From assembly GCA_013365325.1 (NCBI GenBank), contig JABVXV010000005.1:744001-808000 (forward strand): a DNA stretch of 64,000 nucleotides, read 5' to 3'. Below the pieces are notes generated by a model that made no database searches, was not told the DNA's origin, and saw only the letters and a program-made list of their open reading frames with translations. Numbering within the stretch: position 1 is the first letter of the stretch; each line of letters begins with the position of its first letter. This DNA comes from Dipetalonema caudispina. Lineage: Eukaryota > Nematoda > Chromadorea > Rhabditida > Onchocercidae. The translations under genes were made by a program, and so were the position numbers. Below, one piece after another: positions 25,982 to 38,900 of this stretch.

Positions 25982-27366
25982 CCTGAAATATTTCGTGATA
26001 AAGGATAGATTTGTGAAGAGTCGAGCATTGCTATACTTAGATCGATTGCTATTACTTTGTTCGCAAGTGCAAGCTAATGTGCAAAAGTGCTAAAATAGAA
26101 AACTTTCTTCAAAAGAAAATTAAAGACAGGATCGAACGCTGCTTTTATCATATGCCAAAGTTCAGGCTTAGGGTAAAAGTTAGGTCATCACTTCCTTCTT
26201 TCTTGGTTGGTATCAGTATAAATAATATTTTATAATAAAAGGAGAATGATGGTTGAAGGATAGGATTTAATTTTTAATTTCAGCTTCTAGGCCTAGATAG
26301 ATCAATGATACCTTATCTTCCTAGTCTCACATCACTCATTCCTTTTTCTTTTAGCATTTGTTCTGTTTCAGATTAGTCTTGCAATTGTAACAATGGTATT
26401 TTCCAGGTACTAATTATGTTGTTAAGAAATCTGAAGGTATTCTGGCTAAATATAAGCTTGTAGATGGTATGATATTCAACGATGTCCACCATTTATTTAC
26501 TTCAGCGGCATTCTACTGAATTCGAGTATGTCTCGGGCGCATTCCCGAATTCTTCTACTGTCAGACCCGCTATTCTATTTCATTTGCAATTACAGAATGT
26601 GAAGGAGAAAATGTGAATGTACGCTCGAGACAGTTTATCCCGTCCGGTTGAGATAACATAATATCAATAATGGAAGGAAATGAAAGAATTAGAGACATCC
26701 CTGATGAACTTTGGAATCTTTAATGTATCTATGTATGTGTGTATGTGTGTGTGTATGTGTGTATGTGTGTGTTTATGTGTGTGTGAGCAGTTTGGATGAA
26801 TTTGTGGGAAGAGCCATGCATGCCATCCTTTGGCTGGGCTCATCTCTCCATCGGAATGCTTGAATACGCAATACGCAATAATTGATAACGATGAATGGAT
26901 GGGATTCATAAGGAATAAAAGTAACCTGTAGAACAGAGTATGGGTAAAGTAAATGAATGAGATCATATAATTTAACAATAATCTGAAATAAATAAATGGA
27001 TTTGCGGTAATTTGCATGAAAAGTGAGTAGATCTGCGAAAGGAAATAGCGATAGTGGGATGAATACTGAAGTGCAGTTAAGGATAGCCTCGTGCAACAGA
27101 ATGCCACAATAGGGATTATTTCTTATATCAACTATTTGCCAGTTTTTGGATGGCTTTATGCAAAATGAAAATGGATGGATGAATTGGATTGGAAATAGGC
27201 AAGTAAAGTTAGGAAGGATAGTTTGAGTTGTCTTGAACTGATAAATAAAGAAAATTGAAAGGAGATTCTTGCTTAAGGATAATGAAGTACCGAAACGAGG
27301 ATCTTCAGAAGCTACGTCATCCTTACGTAAGGTTGGAGCAAAAGTCGCTTCCACAAAGCAACACAT
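25982..27366 (-). CDS. Candidate extra 5' coding exon of the NALCN gene
   Basis: On the - strand an ATG at 27366 opens 25 codons (MCCFVEATFAPTL...) and ends at a GTACTT donor after 27291 with one base over (phase 1). The acceptor at 25983-25984 (TTTCAG) begins the extension of exon 1 in exactly the phase needed (two bases to complete the codon) and is open through to the internal start at 25953. The joined product would add 35 residues ahead of the usual N-terminus. Alternatively the acceptor takes a spliced leader and translation starts at 25953. Sequence phase supports either reading. Confidence 0.45.
26731..26786 (+). repeat. TG/TATG microsatellite
   Basis: Imperfect (TG)n with TATG interruptions, within the possible first intron of the NALCN gene. 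Confidence 0.9.
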
Positions 27367-28701
27367 TTTGAATTATTAGTATTCCGCCACATGCAGCGCT
27401 GCAACTGAAATGGCCACAAAGCAATTAAGAGGATCGATTTTAGAATTTGCAAAAGTGCTAGAGAATGAGGATGTGCCAAGAGCAAGTACTTTATTGCCGC
27501 AGCATCTCCACAACAAAATCAGAATTTTACTTAGTTGTTGCATCGCTGCATGCATCTTTTATCTCTTCCTTCTGACTTGGCTTTCTTTTCACTTGGCTGC
27601 AACTAAGACATGTTATACTAAATTTCTAAATCATTTTCTCAAAGACTTTTCTGGAATAAGTAATACGAATATTTAACAAGCACTAAATACAAGCATATCA
27701 ACAACGATAGTTAAGCAATTTGGAATTGTAGTCTGCCGATAATCATTGGTTATTTGCATAGTATTTTGAAGGGTCTTTCCAGTAAACATAAACTATCAGT
27801 TACTAAGTGATTTCTATATGATATCCAGTTCCTTATTGAAGCCTGAATAAAATAAATTTTATTATCTTATCTACTAATAACTTGTGGAAAGATGGAAGGA
27901 TTTCAGTAGTGATTAAGCGAAGTGTTTCTGTATAACAGAGGAGAAGGAATTAATAATTTCCTTGAATAACCATTCCGAAACAACATTCTCTAATTCAGAA
28001 ACTTATTCAAATTTTTGACCAAATAATGGGAAAATTTTCCTGTATTCTTTTGTACAGCTTTTAAATTTTCATTCATCCTGTTAATTATTATAGTTCTCCT
28101 ATTCTTTTCGAGTTTTTATCTTTAAATTTTTCAGTACTTTATAAAACTTTTCTTTCCCAACCTATTTTAAAAAATTAAAAAAAATTCGTTTCAAATTCGA
28201 AAAAATTCGCCACAAAAAATTAGGAAAAATCTGTTCCAAATTTAAAAAATTCAAGAAAGTTTGTTGATATTACACTGAATGAAAGCAAAAAACAATGCGT
28301 TTTTCTTCTAGCAATGAAGCCAAGGGACGATAGATATTCTTCTTGGCAAGAAGTTTGGATAGAAATTTCTATTAGATATATTGAAGTTAATAATAGTAAA
28401 TTGAGTAAGGGCGCTCTATGTTGGATTATGGCTCAAAAGTGAGGTGAAGGAACAAAGACTTTCAGGAAGAAACAATGAAAGAGTTCAGTGACAGTTCAAA
28501 ATATTTAACTAATTAGTGTATATCAGATAGACTGCTAATTAATAGGAAGACAAATCTTTATTAAGCTATACGATGAGTTCAACAAGACTTGGACGTGATG
28601 GAAATTTGCTGGGGAAATAAGGTGGAAAGAAAGTGAAGGAATAAAGATTTCGAGACAAATATATTTTTCTTAAAAATTGCTATCTTCTTAAATTTAATCT
28701 A
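27367..28701. other. Intergenic, no supported gene
   Basis: Upstream of the NALCN gene. An 88-codon frame starting at 27410 (+) has one hydrophobic segment but no homology I recognise and no splice partner. Otherwise AT-rich spacer. Confidence 0.45.
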
Positions 28702-28804
28702 AATTTAATTGTATTTTCAAACATGCTTCGAAATACACGTTCAAAATACGTGTGTATACGTGTATACGTGTATTTCGAAGTATGCTTGAAAATGTAATTA
28801 ATTT
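28702..28804 (+). ncRNA. Candidate long hairpin: 38-nt arms, 27-nt loop
   Basis: Left arm 28702-28739 and right arm 28767-28804 pair at 36 of 38 positions, including three G-T wobbles. The central 14-base match (GCTTCGAAATACACG with one wobble) is the strongest part. All three wobbles are G-U in + strand RNA, so a + transcript folds better. The loop is rich in TACGTG words. Size fits a large microRNA precursor, a source of siRNA, or a degenerate terminal-inverted-repeat element (MITE). No target-site duplication was established. Its true nature is unknown. Confidence 0.4.
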
Positions 28805-31339
28805 AATGATTTGTCCGAAAGGATGCAAACTTTGAATTTGCAATGTATGAGAATTATTTGTATTAGAAAAAGTGTTAATGAAGTTAGGGAGAAAGTTGAC
28901 AGAGACGGATATGTTATGTTAGCATAAGTTAAAGTATAATAATCTTATTGAAATTATTCAAAGTCAGTAGCCAAATCATTTTCCTTTTTTATGGTTGAAA
29001 AAATAAAAGAAAACTTTTTTTTTCTGATTGGAAGAGAAATAGAACAGATGCAAATTTATAGCGAATAAAAAATTAATGAGAAATAAGATAGTATAAGTGA
29101 GATGATCTTTTCAATGGTAAAAATATAATAGCCATTTGATCTTCAATTTTATATTCAATCATGATGGAGAAGCTTACTAGTCAGAGAAGATGAAATTCAT
29201 TTAAAATTATTAGTATCATATTTATTTTATACTACTTGATAGAAAATTAAAATGAAGTGTACATTAACTAACTAAATGTGTTATGAGGAGCCTAGGAAAT
29301 CGATGTGATCCAGCGCTTTTTTTTTCGAAATAGTTTGTAAATAGCCTAGGACGATCTGTTACAATAGTAACTTAGATTGAACTGATACTCTTCAACATGA
29401 AAAACATTACGCGACATTTCCGCTTTCCAAAATTTAAATTTCTTAAAATAATAGCTATAATTTCAAAATGGGACAGGATTTATGTCTTCCTTACAATTAT
29501 GGAAAAAAAAGGGGGAAATAAACAGTTGATAATGCCTATCACTTAGACATTAGAATTAGACATCATTAAGGGATGTGCGAATTATCCTTATCAACAATTC
29601 AGTAGAGCCATAATATGTTCAACTTATGACTTATATTAACCTTCTACGGTAGTTTTTTCTCCAGTAAGATAGAAAGGCCTAAACGTTGTTTAGCATTAAC
29701 ATGATGAATACATCTAATTATTTCTCTCCATAACTCAGTGTCTATGGTGTCGTAGGAAATAGTTTATAAAATAAGTCATTCCAGGCACTACTTCAAAGCT
29801 TCAATTGATTTATCAAACTCTCAAGGAAAAAGGAAAAGGGTGACAAGTGTCAACGACTACCTACTCTATCCGTTTTCATATAAACCTAAAGATTCAATAA
29901 ATGCAACATTTAAGCCAACATTAAAATATCCGTACTTGGTGCATTAAATGAAGAACATATCGTTTTGTGGTCCTAAAATCAAATGATCTTTGAACTCAAT
30001 TATAACAGCAAGTCCATTACTTCTGTACTTCGTGACTACCTTCACGGTTCCTCTCGTGTTTAAATTCTCAAGAGCAATGCATGGAACAAATTAATTTAAC
30101 ATACTAATGTCTCTCTTATGATGAGAACGATTATTACGGAGAATACAGCTCTCGAGAAGGACTCCTAGATGTCTTTAGCTAATCTGACACCGATTAAGTA
30201 AAGTGAAGGGACAGTGGTGACATCTGGCCATATTTCGGAACATGGGACAACAAGAAAGACTTATGCTTCATATTGTAATAGTGCCTGGTTTAGCGTCTGC
30301 GAGTTGCATTCATCCTAATCCTATCAAATTTACATAATATTTTATTAAATCGTATTGTTTGCTGAGTTATACTTCCTTATCAAAAAGCATATTTGTTAAA
30401 CATTAAGATATAGATAAGCCTATTATCATCGTTTAGTCTTCCGATATTAAAGGCGAGCATCAGTTGAGAAGTAAGTTAGATTGGGTAAACAAGTAAATTA
30501 AAACAAGAAAAAAAAAGAAATTTGTCAGGCAGAGTACTGCGGCATTTTGGTTGAAGTAAGTTAGATGAGATATTGTCATTTTATTTAAGTTTAATTCCAA
30601 TTTTTGGATGGTATGCATAATGAAATACAAACCAGCTTTGAAATATCGAATGACTACCAGTTTAAATATCTGTCCGGAAATACAACCTGTTCATGATTGC
30701 TGTTTGAGAGTAAGATGAAAACATTTTCTCTCATAGCTATCTTAATCTATCTAAATCTTTTTTCAGGCACAATTAGTTCATATTCTTTCATTCACTTTTT
30801 TTTTTCTCTGCTCAACTAGCAGGAAAACAAAATGATTACAATCATCTTCACATTATTGATAATCAGATCATCACATTCATCATCAGTTGATGATCATCAA
30901 AACAAAAAAATTCATTGCATTTTACGAAAGAATAATTCTGCTAATGAAATTTGCAAATCTATCAGTTCAAACTTGAAAATTAGTCAAGTCATGTTAATTA
31001 ATAGTTATTAACGTTGTTCAGACATAATGTTTATGCTAATTTTAATGGAATATAAACAAAGATACTTCAATTCTTTCACATTATTGGAGTATTTTTCTTC
31101 CAAACTTAGGTTTTAATCTTCAACTTTTATGATAAATGAAAATAGAATGATCAATCTTGTATTCGATACAATGTAATTAATGTAGTAATGATGATACAGG
31201 CATTAGTATCATTTATAGTAATGATAAAAGTTATTTTGGTAATTGTATTTTCAAAACAAAAAAATGAACTATGATAACATATACAATTGATATTGATGAT
31301 ATTCACTTTTCACTTATAATATACTGTATCGGTATTCCA

Positions 31340-31376
<37 letters not shown>

Positions 31377-31833
31377 TTTATATATGGATAAGTAATAATT
31401 AATGGTAAACAATATCGGAATTTTATTAAGAGCATTATTACACAAAAGCTATTATCTAATGCATTCATCTTATTCCAAAAATCTTTGTAGCATGAATTGA
31501 ATACAACAAATCTTATGATCCGAATGAATTCCTGTAGAAAAGAGCAAAACATTGAAGTTAGGAATATTGGTTGAAGGGAATCATGATTCCCATTAAATAC
31601 AACTTTCAGCTTTTTCATCTTTCTCATCGGATATTTTTGATGTTAATTTGACTGAAATCTAAACTAGACCATAATAATGGCCATATCACAGATATATTTG
31701 GAAAGCATTGAAATGTTTAATTATGCAAAAACAATGTTATTATTTTACAACTCAGTACGTTCCTCATAGTTATAACGAATACACTAAATGTATTCAATTG
31801 ACTGTAACCTTAATGAAGCTTACTACTTTTCAG
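28805..31833. other. Intergenic, about 3 kb, no gene seen
   Basis: Very AT-rich, with many short stops in all frames. It contains a TA microsatellite at 31342-31373. It lies between the divergent NALCN (-) and mrps-9 (+) genes, so it probably contains their promoters. Confidence 0.5.
31342..31373. repeat. TA dinucleotide repeat
   Basis: Uninterrupted (TA)n of about 16 units. Confidence 0.95.
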
Positions 31834-31930
31834 GATGAGCAAACTGAAGAATTAGATTTTACAATGATAACGGAAAAGTTGGTATTTCACGGCTGGAAGG
31901 AAGATGATAATAGAATATTAGTCTTCAGGA
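31834..31930 (+). CDS. Candidate alternative first coding exon of mrps-9
   Basis: The stretch follows a TTTTCAG acceptor, is open in one frame (DEQTEELDFTMITEKLVF...) and ends at a GTAAAA donor with one base over. That is the phase required to join the exon at 32027 in the uS9m frame. The joined frame would put a 23-residue acidic extension, starting at an ATG at 31864, in front of the mitochondrial leader, which would be odd for an imported protein. It could instead belong to another transcript or be chance. Confidence 0.25.
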
Positions 31931-32020
31931 GTAAAACTTCTCTCTCGGTATATTTAGATGGGTTGGTAGTGTTAGCATTTGTGGTAGAATGAGTTAAATA
32001 CGACATTTGCTATGTATAAA

Positions 32021-32026
32021 TTTCAG
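32021..32026 (+). promoter_or_regulatory. Probable SL trans-splice acceptor of mrps-9
   Basis: TTTCAG ends eight bases before the ATG at 32035, in the position expected for spliced-leader addition. Confidence 0.45.
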
Positions 32027-32034
32027 GAATCGAA

Positions 32035-35000
32035 ATGTTTTCTCTTGGGTTGATTCAACGAATGTGTTATCTTCGATTCTTGAGGAATAACAATATTCGA
32101 TATCAGAATTTAGTAACAGGAGAAGCGAGAATGATACCGGTCCCTAAAACAGTATTGCCCGATGATTATACTATTGCAAATGCTGATGATACTGATGTAC
32201 CTCGACATCGTAAGAAAGTAATAAGTCGTGCATTGGAAGTTTATCTCAACGATGTTAAGAAACAGAATAAAATTATGGCCCGGGAAAGAGCCGAATTCGA
32301 GCTTGGAAAACGATATTTGGCCAATATGTTAGGACTGGAACCGAGTAGCATCACCCAGGACGATATTGACAGGTAAACCTAGACAGCTATTTATTTGTAT
32401 GTGTGGAGTATATATGAAGACTGTATTATTCAGGGGGATAGAATATCTCTTTCCATCTGGTCTAACACACAAGTTGGCATTACCGGTAATGAAACCGCCC
32501 GAGGAAATTTTACCAGTGTTGCGTCAAATTGCATTTGATGATGAAGGCCGTCCAAAGGATTTACTATTTTTCACACTTGCGCCTAAGTTTTACCGACTTC
32601 TCTCGGTGAGTTTATTTTCTTCCTTGGGAAAAATGATCATCCTCTAAGAATGAGCTACATAATAAATGCTCTCGATTCTAGACTATTGGTGCAAAGACGG
32701 AAGCATTATTGTGCTATCAGCAGAAACAGGAAGTGGCCAAGGAGGATGATTCGAAAACGCATAAAATGTATGGTTTACACTTAATTTTAATATCAAACTA
32801 TGCGTCAATGCATTCTTCTACAGCATTCTTAGTTATAATTTTTGTTCTAGAGAATTGTTGGGCACGGAATGGATTAGTCAACAAATGCTTCGAGATAAAT
32901 TGGAAGAGAGAATTACGGATGAAATGGTAATTTTTTTTTAATTTTGGAACCATGCCTGTGATTTATCGAATGTTTTAAAAACATTTGTTCAAGTTAATAA
33001 GACTAGCAAATAAGGTTACAGAAGGAGCATGATTTGATAGAGAAAAAGGTTTTTTTATTTGAGTAATTTTCATGTTGTCCATAATAAATTACGTACATTT
33101 CAGTATGCACATCTTATTGTCTCACTGGATTACATGGTTTCGCTTCCTGGTGCTCATAAGGAGCGGGACTTTATTTTCGAATACAGGAAAGCTATCGCTG
33201 TTGGAGCTAAGGATGTTATTTTTGGTGCAAAAGTAAGTTTAAAAAAGTGCAAGTAGAAGAGAATGAGTATATCAATAGCACACATAGCAGAACAATAATC
33301 CAAATAGGTTGAAGACTGATTTACTGAGCTAAACTGTTTTATCCTCCAGAAGGAACACCATTGCAGTGTGATTTGAAAATCATCGCCCTTTGTTCAAGTA
33401 ACAACGGCTTAATAAGAAAACTTTTTATTTTTTCCTACTCAGGTACCACCGGTTCAATTAATAGAAGGTACCAATCAACGAATGGCGAAAGTGGAAGTTC
33501 GCTTGAAAGCATCGTTTGCTGAAGTTGAAGTGCGAGACAAAGGAAGTGGTAAATATACGGTAGACGGTTATGGCCTCGATGTATTTCGGTCTTTACAAGC
33601 TAGGTGATATTTCATACTTATTTATAATTTTCAAGTTTGAAGAGCATGAAATATGAACGAAAACCTCCAAAAATTTCTCCTATCATTTCCCTGAAAAGTA
33701 GTGAGTGGTTCAGAATTCTAGAATAATTCTTACCGAGTAACATGAAATTAGGTTCTGTTCTTTAGGGAAATATTCTTGGCACCACTGATAGTGACAGATT
33801 TACTGGGAAAGTTGGATATCACAGGTAAAATTACGGATGGTCCAGGCGGTGCTTCTGTTATACCTAGGATCATACGGCATGGTGCTTCCTTATGTATTGC
33901 TGCACTGTTTCCCGAGCATTTCGACAAGCTTCGTTTTGGTATCTTCTTTCATTATCAGTGACTGGTAAATAAAAGATTCCACACATCATCGAAGAACATC
34001 TTTGAAGCCATTTTGCTTGTTAAGTTTTAATGATAGTACAAATACGCTTGCGAATTGATTCTGTGAATTGAAAGCCTAACTTATAGCTGGTCTACTGACA
34101 TCTGATCCAAGAAAGCGTGAACGGTACAAGATCAACCAAAAGGGTGCTCGAGCCAAATGGATTTGGTATTTTTTTATTTTTCAAGTTCTCGCATCTTACT
34201 CTTTTCACAAATAGATAAGTGCGTTTATCCACCAAAATTGACTGGTTTTAGTGCAGTACTTTTGATTTTATAAGGATCTTTACTTTTTCTAATTTTTTAT
34301 TGTTCATTCTTACTTTGACAATGTAGCTGCATCAGCCGAATACATCATATAAGGCCCTGATAACTCGATCGACACCTGTTTCCATAAGGATAAAGATTTA
34401 TCAGCCTTGCAGTTCTAATTTCTTAAAATTACTTTTGTTCCTAACGAATGACATTTTATTGTAATTTTTATCGGTTCTATATTTTAATCGGTAATGGTAA
34501 GCTTTGAAAACATTTTGTCGTACATTGATGGAGTTTAAATTCAGTAAGTGAATAGTTAGTGGAATTATTAGGCTTATTTGTGAGCACTATTTTTTTGGAA
34601 GGCAACAACCTCAAGCTTTGTTATTTATAAATGAAATATCACCAGCCTTGGTGTTGTTTAGTTTCGTTCTTTATGCTGCATTACGGAATTTTAGAGTAGA
34701 AAATTCCCAACTTTAATGTGATATTAATTTGACAAGTCCTGGATATCGCTCGTATCAGTTTTTTAGTAAATTTTAGTCATATAATTACGGCATTTAGTGG
34801 AGTGGTGCTTACCGGAATGAAAAAGTTTAGAAGTCTGCCTCATATTTGTTTAGCAATATTAGAAAATAAAATTATAGAGCTAGAAAGATATACTGATTAA
34901 ATGAATTAAGTTAAATCTAAAATATCCTCAATAACCAATATACAAAGACAGAGGTAGCTGCGTAATGACAGAGTTCATCAATAATTTTTCTTGAAAATTT

Positions 35001-35516
35001 GTGATGTTGTCGGAATGAGCCATTGTGAGCAAGGAATCGAGATCATTCCTGTCGTATCATTAGCGGGATATTTTATAACTAAAGTTGACATTTGGATAGG
35101 AAACAAACCGAAAATGACAAAATCATACGAAATTTATGTTTGTCTGCGTTTGAGTGATCATATGATTTTAAACCGATCAGCGGTGCGGATCATACTTTAT
35201 GAAGGGTGATTGAGCCTCCCATCATACTTCTTTGCTTACCAATATACGATTTCATTACTTGTGGGCAGTTTTACAGCGCTCAAAATAGCAAACGGAAAAT
35301 TCCACAAAAAAAGGCACTACTAAAAAGTGCAGGACCGCCATAAATCAAGTTTTTAATAACTAATATAAGTCGGTATCTTTATGTTTGCATATAAAGAGTG
35401 AATTCCATATTCAAGTAAAGATTTGCTGAATTCCGTATTCAAATGCTAATTCAATTGTCATGTCGGCAATTACTGCTTTATACTAATCGTATAACTGTTG
35501 CAGGAAAAAGCGGTAA
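32035..35516 (+). CDS. mrps-9: Mitochondrial small-subunit ribosomal protein uS9m (MRPS9)
   Basis: Component of the mitochondrial 28S subunit. Exons: 32035-32372, 32434-32605, 32682-32767, 32851-32926, 33104-33232, 33443-33603, 33766-33938, 34087-34165, 35504-35516; all phases agree, 408 aa (human about 396). Residues 1-25 are hydrophobic and arginine-rich without acids, like a mitochondrial presequence. The C-terminal third carries the uS9 core: GSGKYTVDGYGLDVF, then VTDLLGKLDITGKITDGPGG, the AIRHGAS-like stretch IIRHGASLCIAAL and AGLLTSDPRKRER. The last exon adds only W(split)-K-K-R-stop, giving the basic tail typical of uS9. If the last intron is retained, the frame runs to a stop at 34212-34214 with an atypical hydrophobic end. 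I prefer the spliced form. Confidence 0.92.
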
Positions 35517-35825
35517 TGAAATGATCATGTTCTGCAATATGTGGCCGAAAGCAAGGACAATTAGAACAATTTGCAGGTCACTATTTGAAACTCGTGAAAG
35601 TGTTCATTTTAATGGGGATGAATTGGTAGTGGACAAAATTGAAGTTAAGGATATGATAAGCTTGGATTGGAAAAAAGATGACCAAATAAGGGGTTTAACA
35701 AAGTGGGGAACTATGTAATGTTGATAATAGCATGTGGTTGGAACATTGTGAATAGTTCTTTTCTCTGGCCGACTAAAGAAACAAAAGGAAGACAGCTGGC
35801 TAGCAACTACTACCCTTCCCTTTCT

Positions 35826-35834
35826 ACATGGGTA

Positions 35835-35873
<39 letters not shown>

Positions 35874-35901
35874 TGTGTGTGTGTATGTGTGTGTGTGTGT
35901 T
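35826..35901. repeat. GT microsatellite
   Basis: Interrupted (TG)n of about 70 bases just downstream of mrps-9. Confidence 0.95.
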
Positions 35902-38900
35902 GTAGTGGATGATGGCCTGTGGAAGGGTGCCCTGTGGTGACACCTCGTGCAAGGCACCAATACATCGCTCAAGAAGTAGTCTAACACTGATTTTTCGTCT
36001 CTCTCCACTACTTTAACGAACTGTTGCTGTAGTTGTACACCTTCTTGAGCGAATACAGCTGCAGTTAGGTTGGACGACGACGGATCGAGCCGATCATCAG
36101 CACACGTCTCCCCTTGAAATTGAGTGCATATCCCTTCCCCTAATCATTGCCACCTCTTCCATCCAGCCCTTTTCTTGCAGCAACTGGAAACGAGTGGTAC
36201 CTCCTGGTACCAATTCATCATATGGTTGGTATCTATCTGTCTTCCTGTCATTATGTGTGTGCCTGTGAACTTCTTCGTCATGAGTTGAAATGTGGGTGTG
36301 TGTTGTTTAATGCATCCACGCACAAACTTCTTAATACTACGGCCAGTACTTTTGCAGAAGCCGTGGAAAATAGAAACTTTTTTTCATTTTTGTTCTTTTT
36401 TGCAGCACATTTTTAGACTGATTGATCTTTTGATAAATTTGAGATAGCGAAATGGGCGAGGAGGTGGGTTAAGCATGTTAGATGTCTTGTACCTTCTGTC
36501 CGTTGAATTTGTTTTTTGACCTCTTTACTCATTTAATCCAATCCTGTTCTCGTTACGATTGCATTTTCAGTACTGATCTATGACTTCACATCAAAATGCA
36601 CTGGGTACACTTGTGCATTAGGCTTGTTTAGTGAATTAAGGATATGTTTATGGATTGTTACGTTCCTACCATTTAGTGTCCTTCAAATATGCGGCACATC
36701 GAAACAACACATTGTGTTGTACAAGGAAATATTATTTACTAACTTCATTCCTTTCTCCCGCTTATCACCGTTGTTCACCAGTAAATACGGCTGCTGAACC
36801 TTACCCTTTTATATTTCCCATATATGTATATATTGTTTGATTTGATTGATTATTCATGTGCTTTTCTCTTGTAGTAATAAAATGTCTTCCTTTTGGACCA
36901 GATGCATCCAGCGTTATTTGATTACAATTCGTGATGGGACATGGGATAATTGTTGTAAACCTTGAGAGTAGTTATGAAGGACAAACTTTACAAAACAGAA
37001 CACAGTTTTTTGTGATACATGGAATGGTACAGTTTTTTTGTGATCCATCATAATATGCAGGATCATCCTGTAAATCAAGGTTCCGTTGCATTGGAAGGTT
37101 AACAAAGTTATGGTCAATTTAACATTTTGAAGTTGAATCTTCCACTCAACTTTGTTTTCTTAACTTAGATTACATTGTTATGATCTTTTATGTTCAACCT
37201 GATCCCTCGGTAACTATGTTTGGAATATATATTACTAATGAAGAAGCAAGAATGATGTGACTTGCTCATTGGTAGCGAAATATTGGGCAGGAAAGACTTT
37301 GTGGTATATTTATGATCCGTTGTTCCTCTGAATGCATTGCACTATCCATTATTCATCTATGCAGAATAAAGATCGGGTATAGACCTGACAAAGGTATCGA
37401 GTGACATTTCAGTTTCATAACTGATTTAGTACGGTAGTGGTACAAGACACTCTATGGCTTAGAGATAAAGCTGAAGTACAGATAAAACTTCAGATCACCT
37501 GTATCTTTCACCTTTTCGTAGTTTCTTTCGATATTTCGAAAGTTAACCATCATTTATTTTTGCATGAGGCAAACACTTTAGATGTTGATGCAGCCTTGAA
37601 ATTGCATGAATTGAATATAGAATGCAGAGTATTTTGTTGAAGGTCATGGTTCAGTGCAGTATGCATTCTGCTGCCATTCCTGCAACAATCATCCGAGCAA
37701 AATGGGCAGTTCAAGCACGGTGGTATCCAATGATGGGGTCTGTCAATAATAATATATGTCCACATCAGCAATATTTTCTTATTTCCCTTCTCTACTTCAT
37801 GCTTTTTAAGAAAAAAAAAAAAAAGAAAATTCCTCAGGCTACATAATTTCACAACAATGTTAAATTCACTAGCAAAGGTTTGACTGAAGAAAGGTAGAAA
37901 GGCAATATTTCCAGTCCAAATCTTACTATATAAGATGGCAATATCACAAATAAGCCTTTAACAGAATAACCCATCCATTAACGAAACCAAAATTTCATGC
38001 AATTCTATGATACTTGAATCAGTAATCTACACATAGTATCATTTCGATTATTATCATGCTTTACATTTTCCAAGTTAATAAAGGCTATGTGAAAATTGAT
38101 ATCATACAAAATATTCTCATAGTTGCAAGCTGATAGCTTTACCCCGCAGCAACTCGGCGTATTGGAATGGAAGGCATAGACTGTTGTAAGAGCAGAACTT
38201 TCTGGTTCCTTTCTCCATCATTTCGGTTTTTTCTCAACTATGTTGTAACCATCAATTCTACCTCCGTTCCCTCCCCTTCCCCCCTCATTGGAAGCAGAAC
38301 ATATTTCACCTGTCGGTTTCTGCGGACTAACCACAACAATCTTTCTTTTCCTTTCTTTCCGTCCGTTAAAATTATTTAAAAATTTATTTAAGCATGAAAT
38401 GGTCACCTGTCCAATAATCAGAATGTAGTGGTACTTTAGTGTCGACTTCACATACTTCGAATGCAGAATTCACCAAATCATTGCTTAATTGTAACACTTT
38501 GTCAATAGACTTCGTTATTATAATATCATAGTTATGTTCAGACATTTCCCTCACTCTATCTGTTCCGCTAATTTACTTCTTTAGAATATTCGATCCTCAT
38601 ATTCGAGATTAATCAAAATTTTTATGCTTTTTTTGTAAATAAAGCTGACATTCACCAATTAAACTTGTCTTGATAGCAGATGGTGTGGCTTAAAAATTAT
38701 CATGTCATATATCATTGATCTTATTTACACCAACTACAACTTTTGTTGTAGACGCCAAAAGTCATTAGTTTTATTCTGCCTAGACTCTTATCATTTCTTG
38801 GCCTCCAAAAAAAAAAAAAAAAAAAAAGAAATGTCTTTGGTATGTACTTAAAGTGCAGCCGTAAGTGTAGCAATCCAATTATTAATGAAATCTTTTTTTT

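Noticed and set aside
26773..27366. 197-codon - strand open frame
   Set aside because: Only its first 25 codons are splice-compatible with the NALCN gene; the rest is low-information hydrophobic sequence running over a GT microsatellite, with no recognisable domain.
27410..27676. 88-codon + strand frame with one hydrophobic segment
   Set aside because: No homology recognised, no splice partner and no clear acceptor at its start. It overlaps the likely NALCN promoter. It could still be a real small gene, but support is too weak.
31342..31373. Repeats considered as CRISPR or satellite
   Set aside because: Simple TA dinucleotide repeat in eukaryotic DNA; no spacer structure.
34166..34214. Read-through end of mrps-9 (stop at 34212-34214)
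   Set aside because: It gives a hydrophobic tail foreign to uS9. The spliced 13-nt exon restores the conserved basic end.
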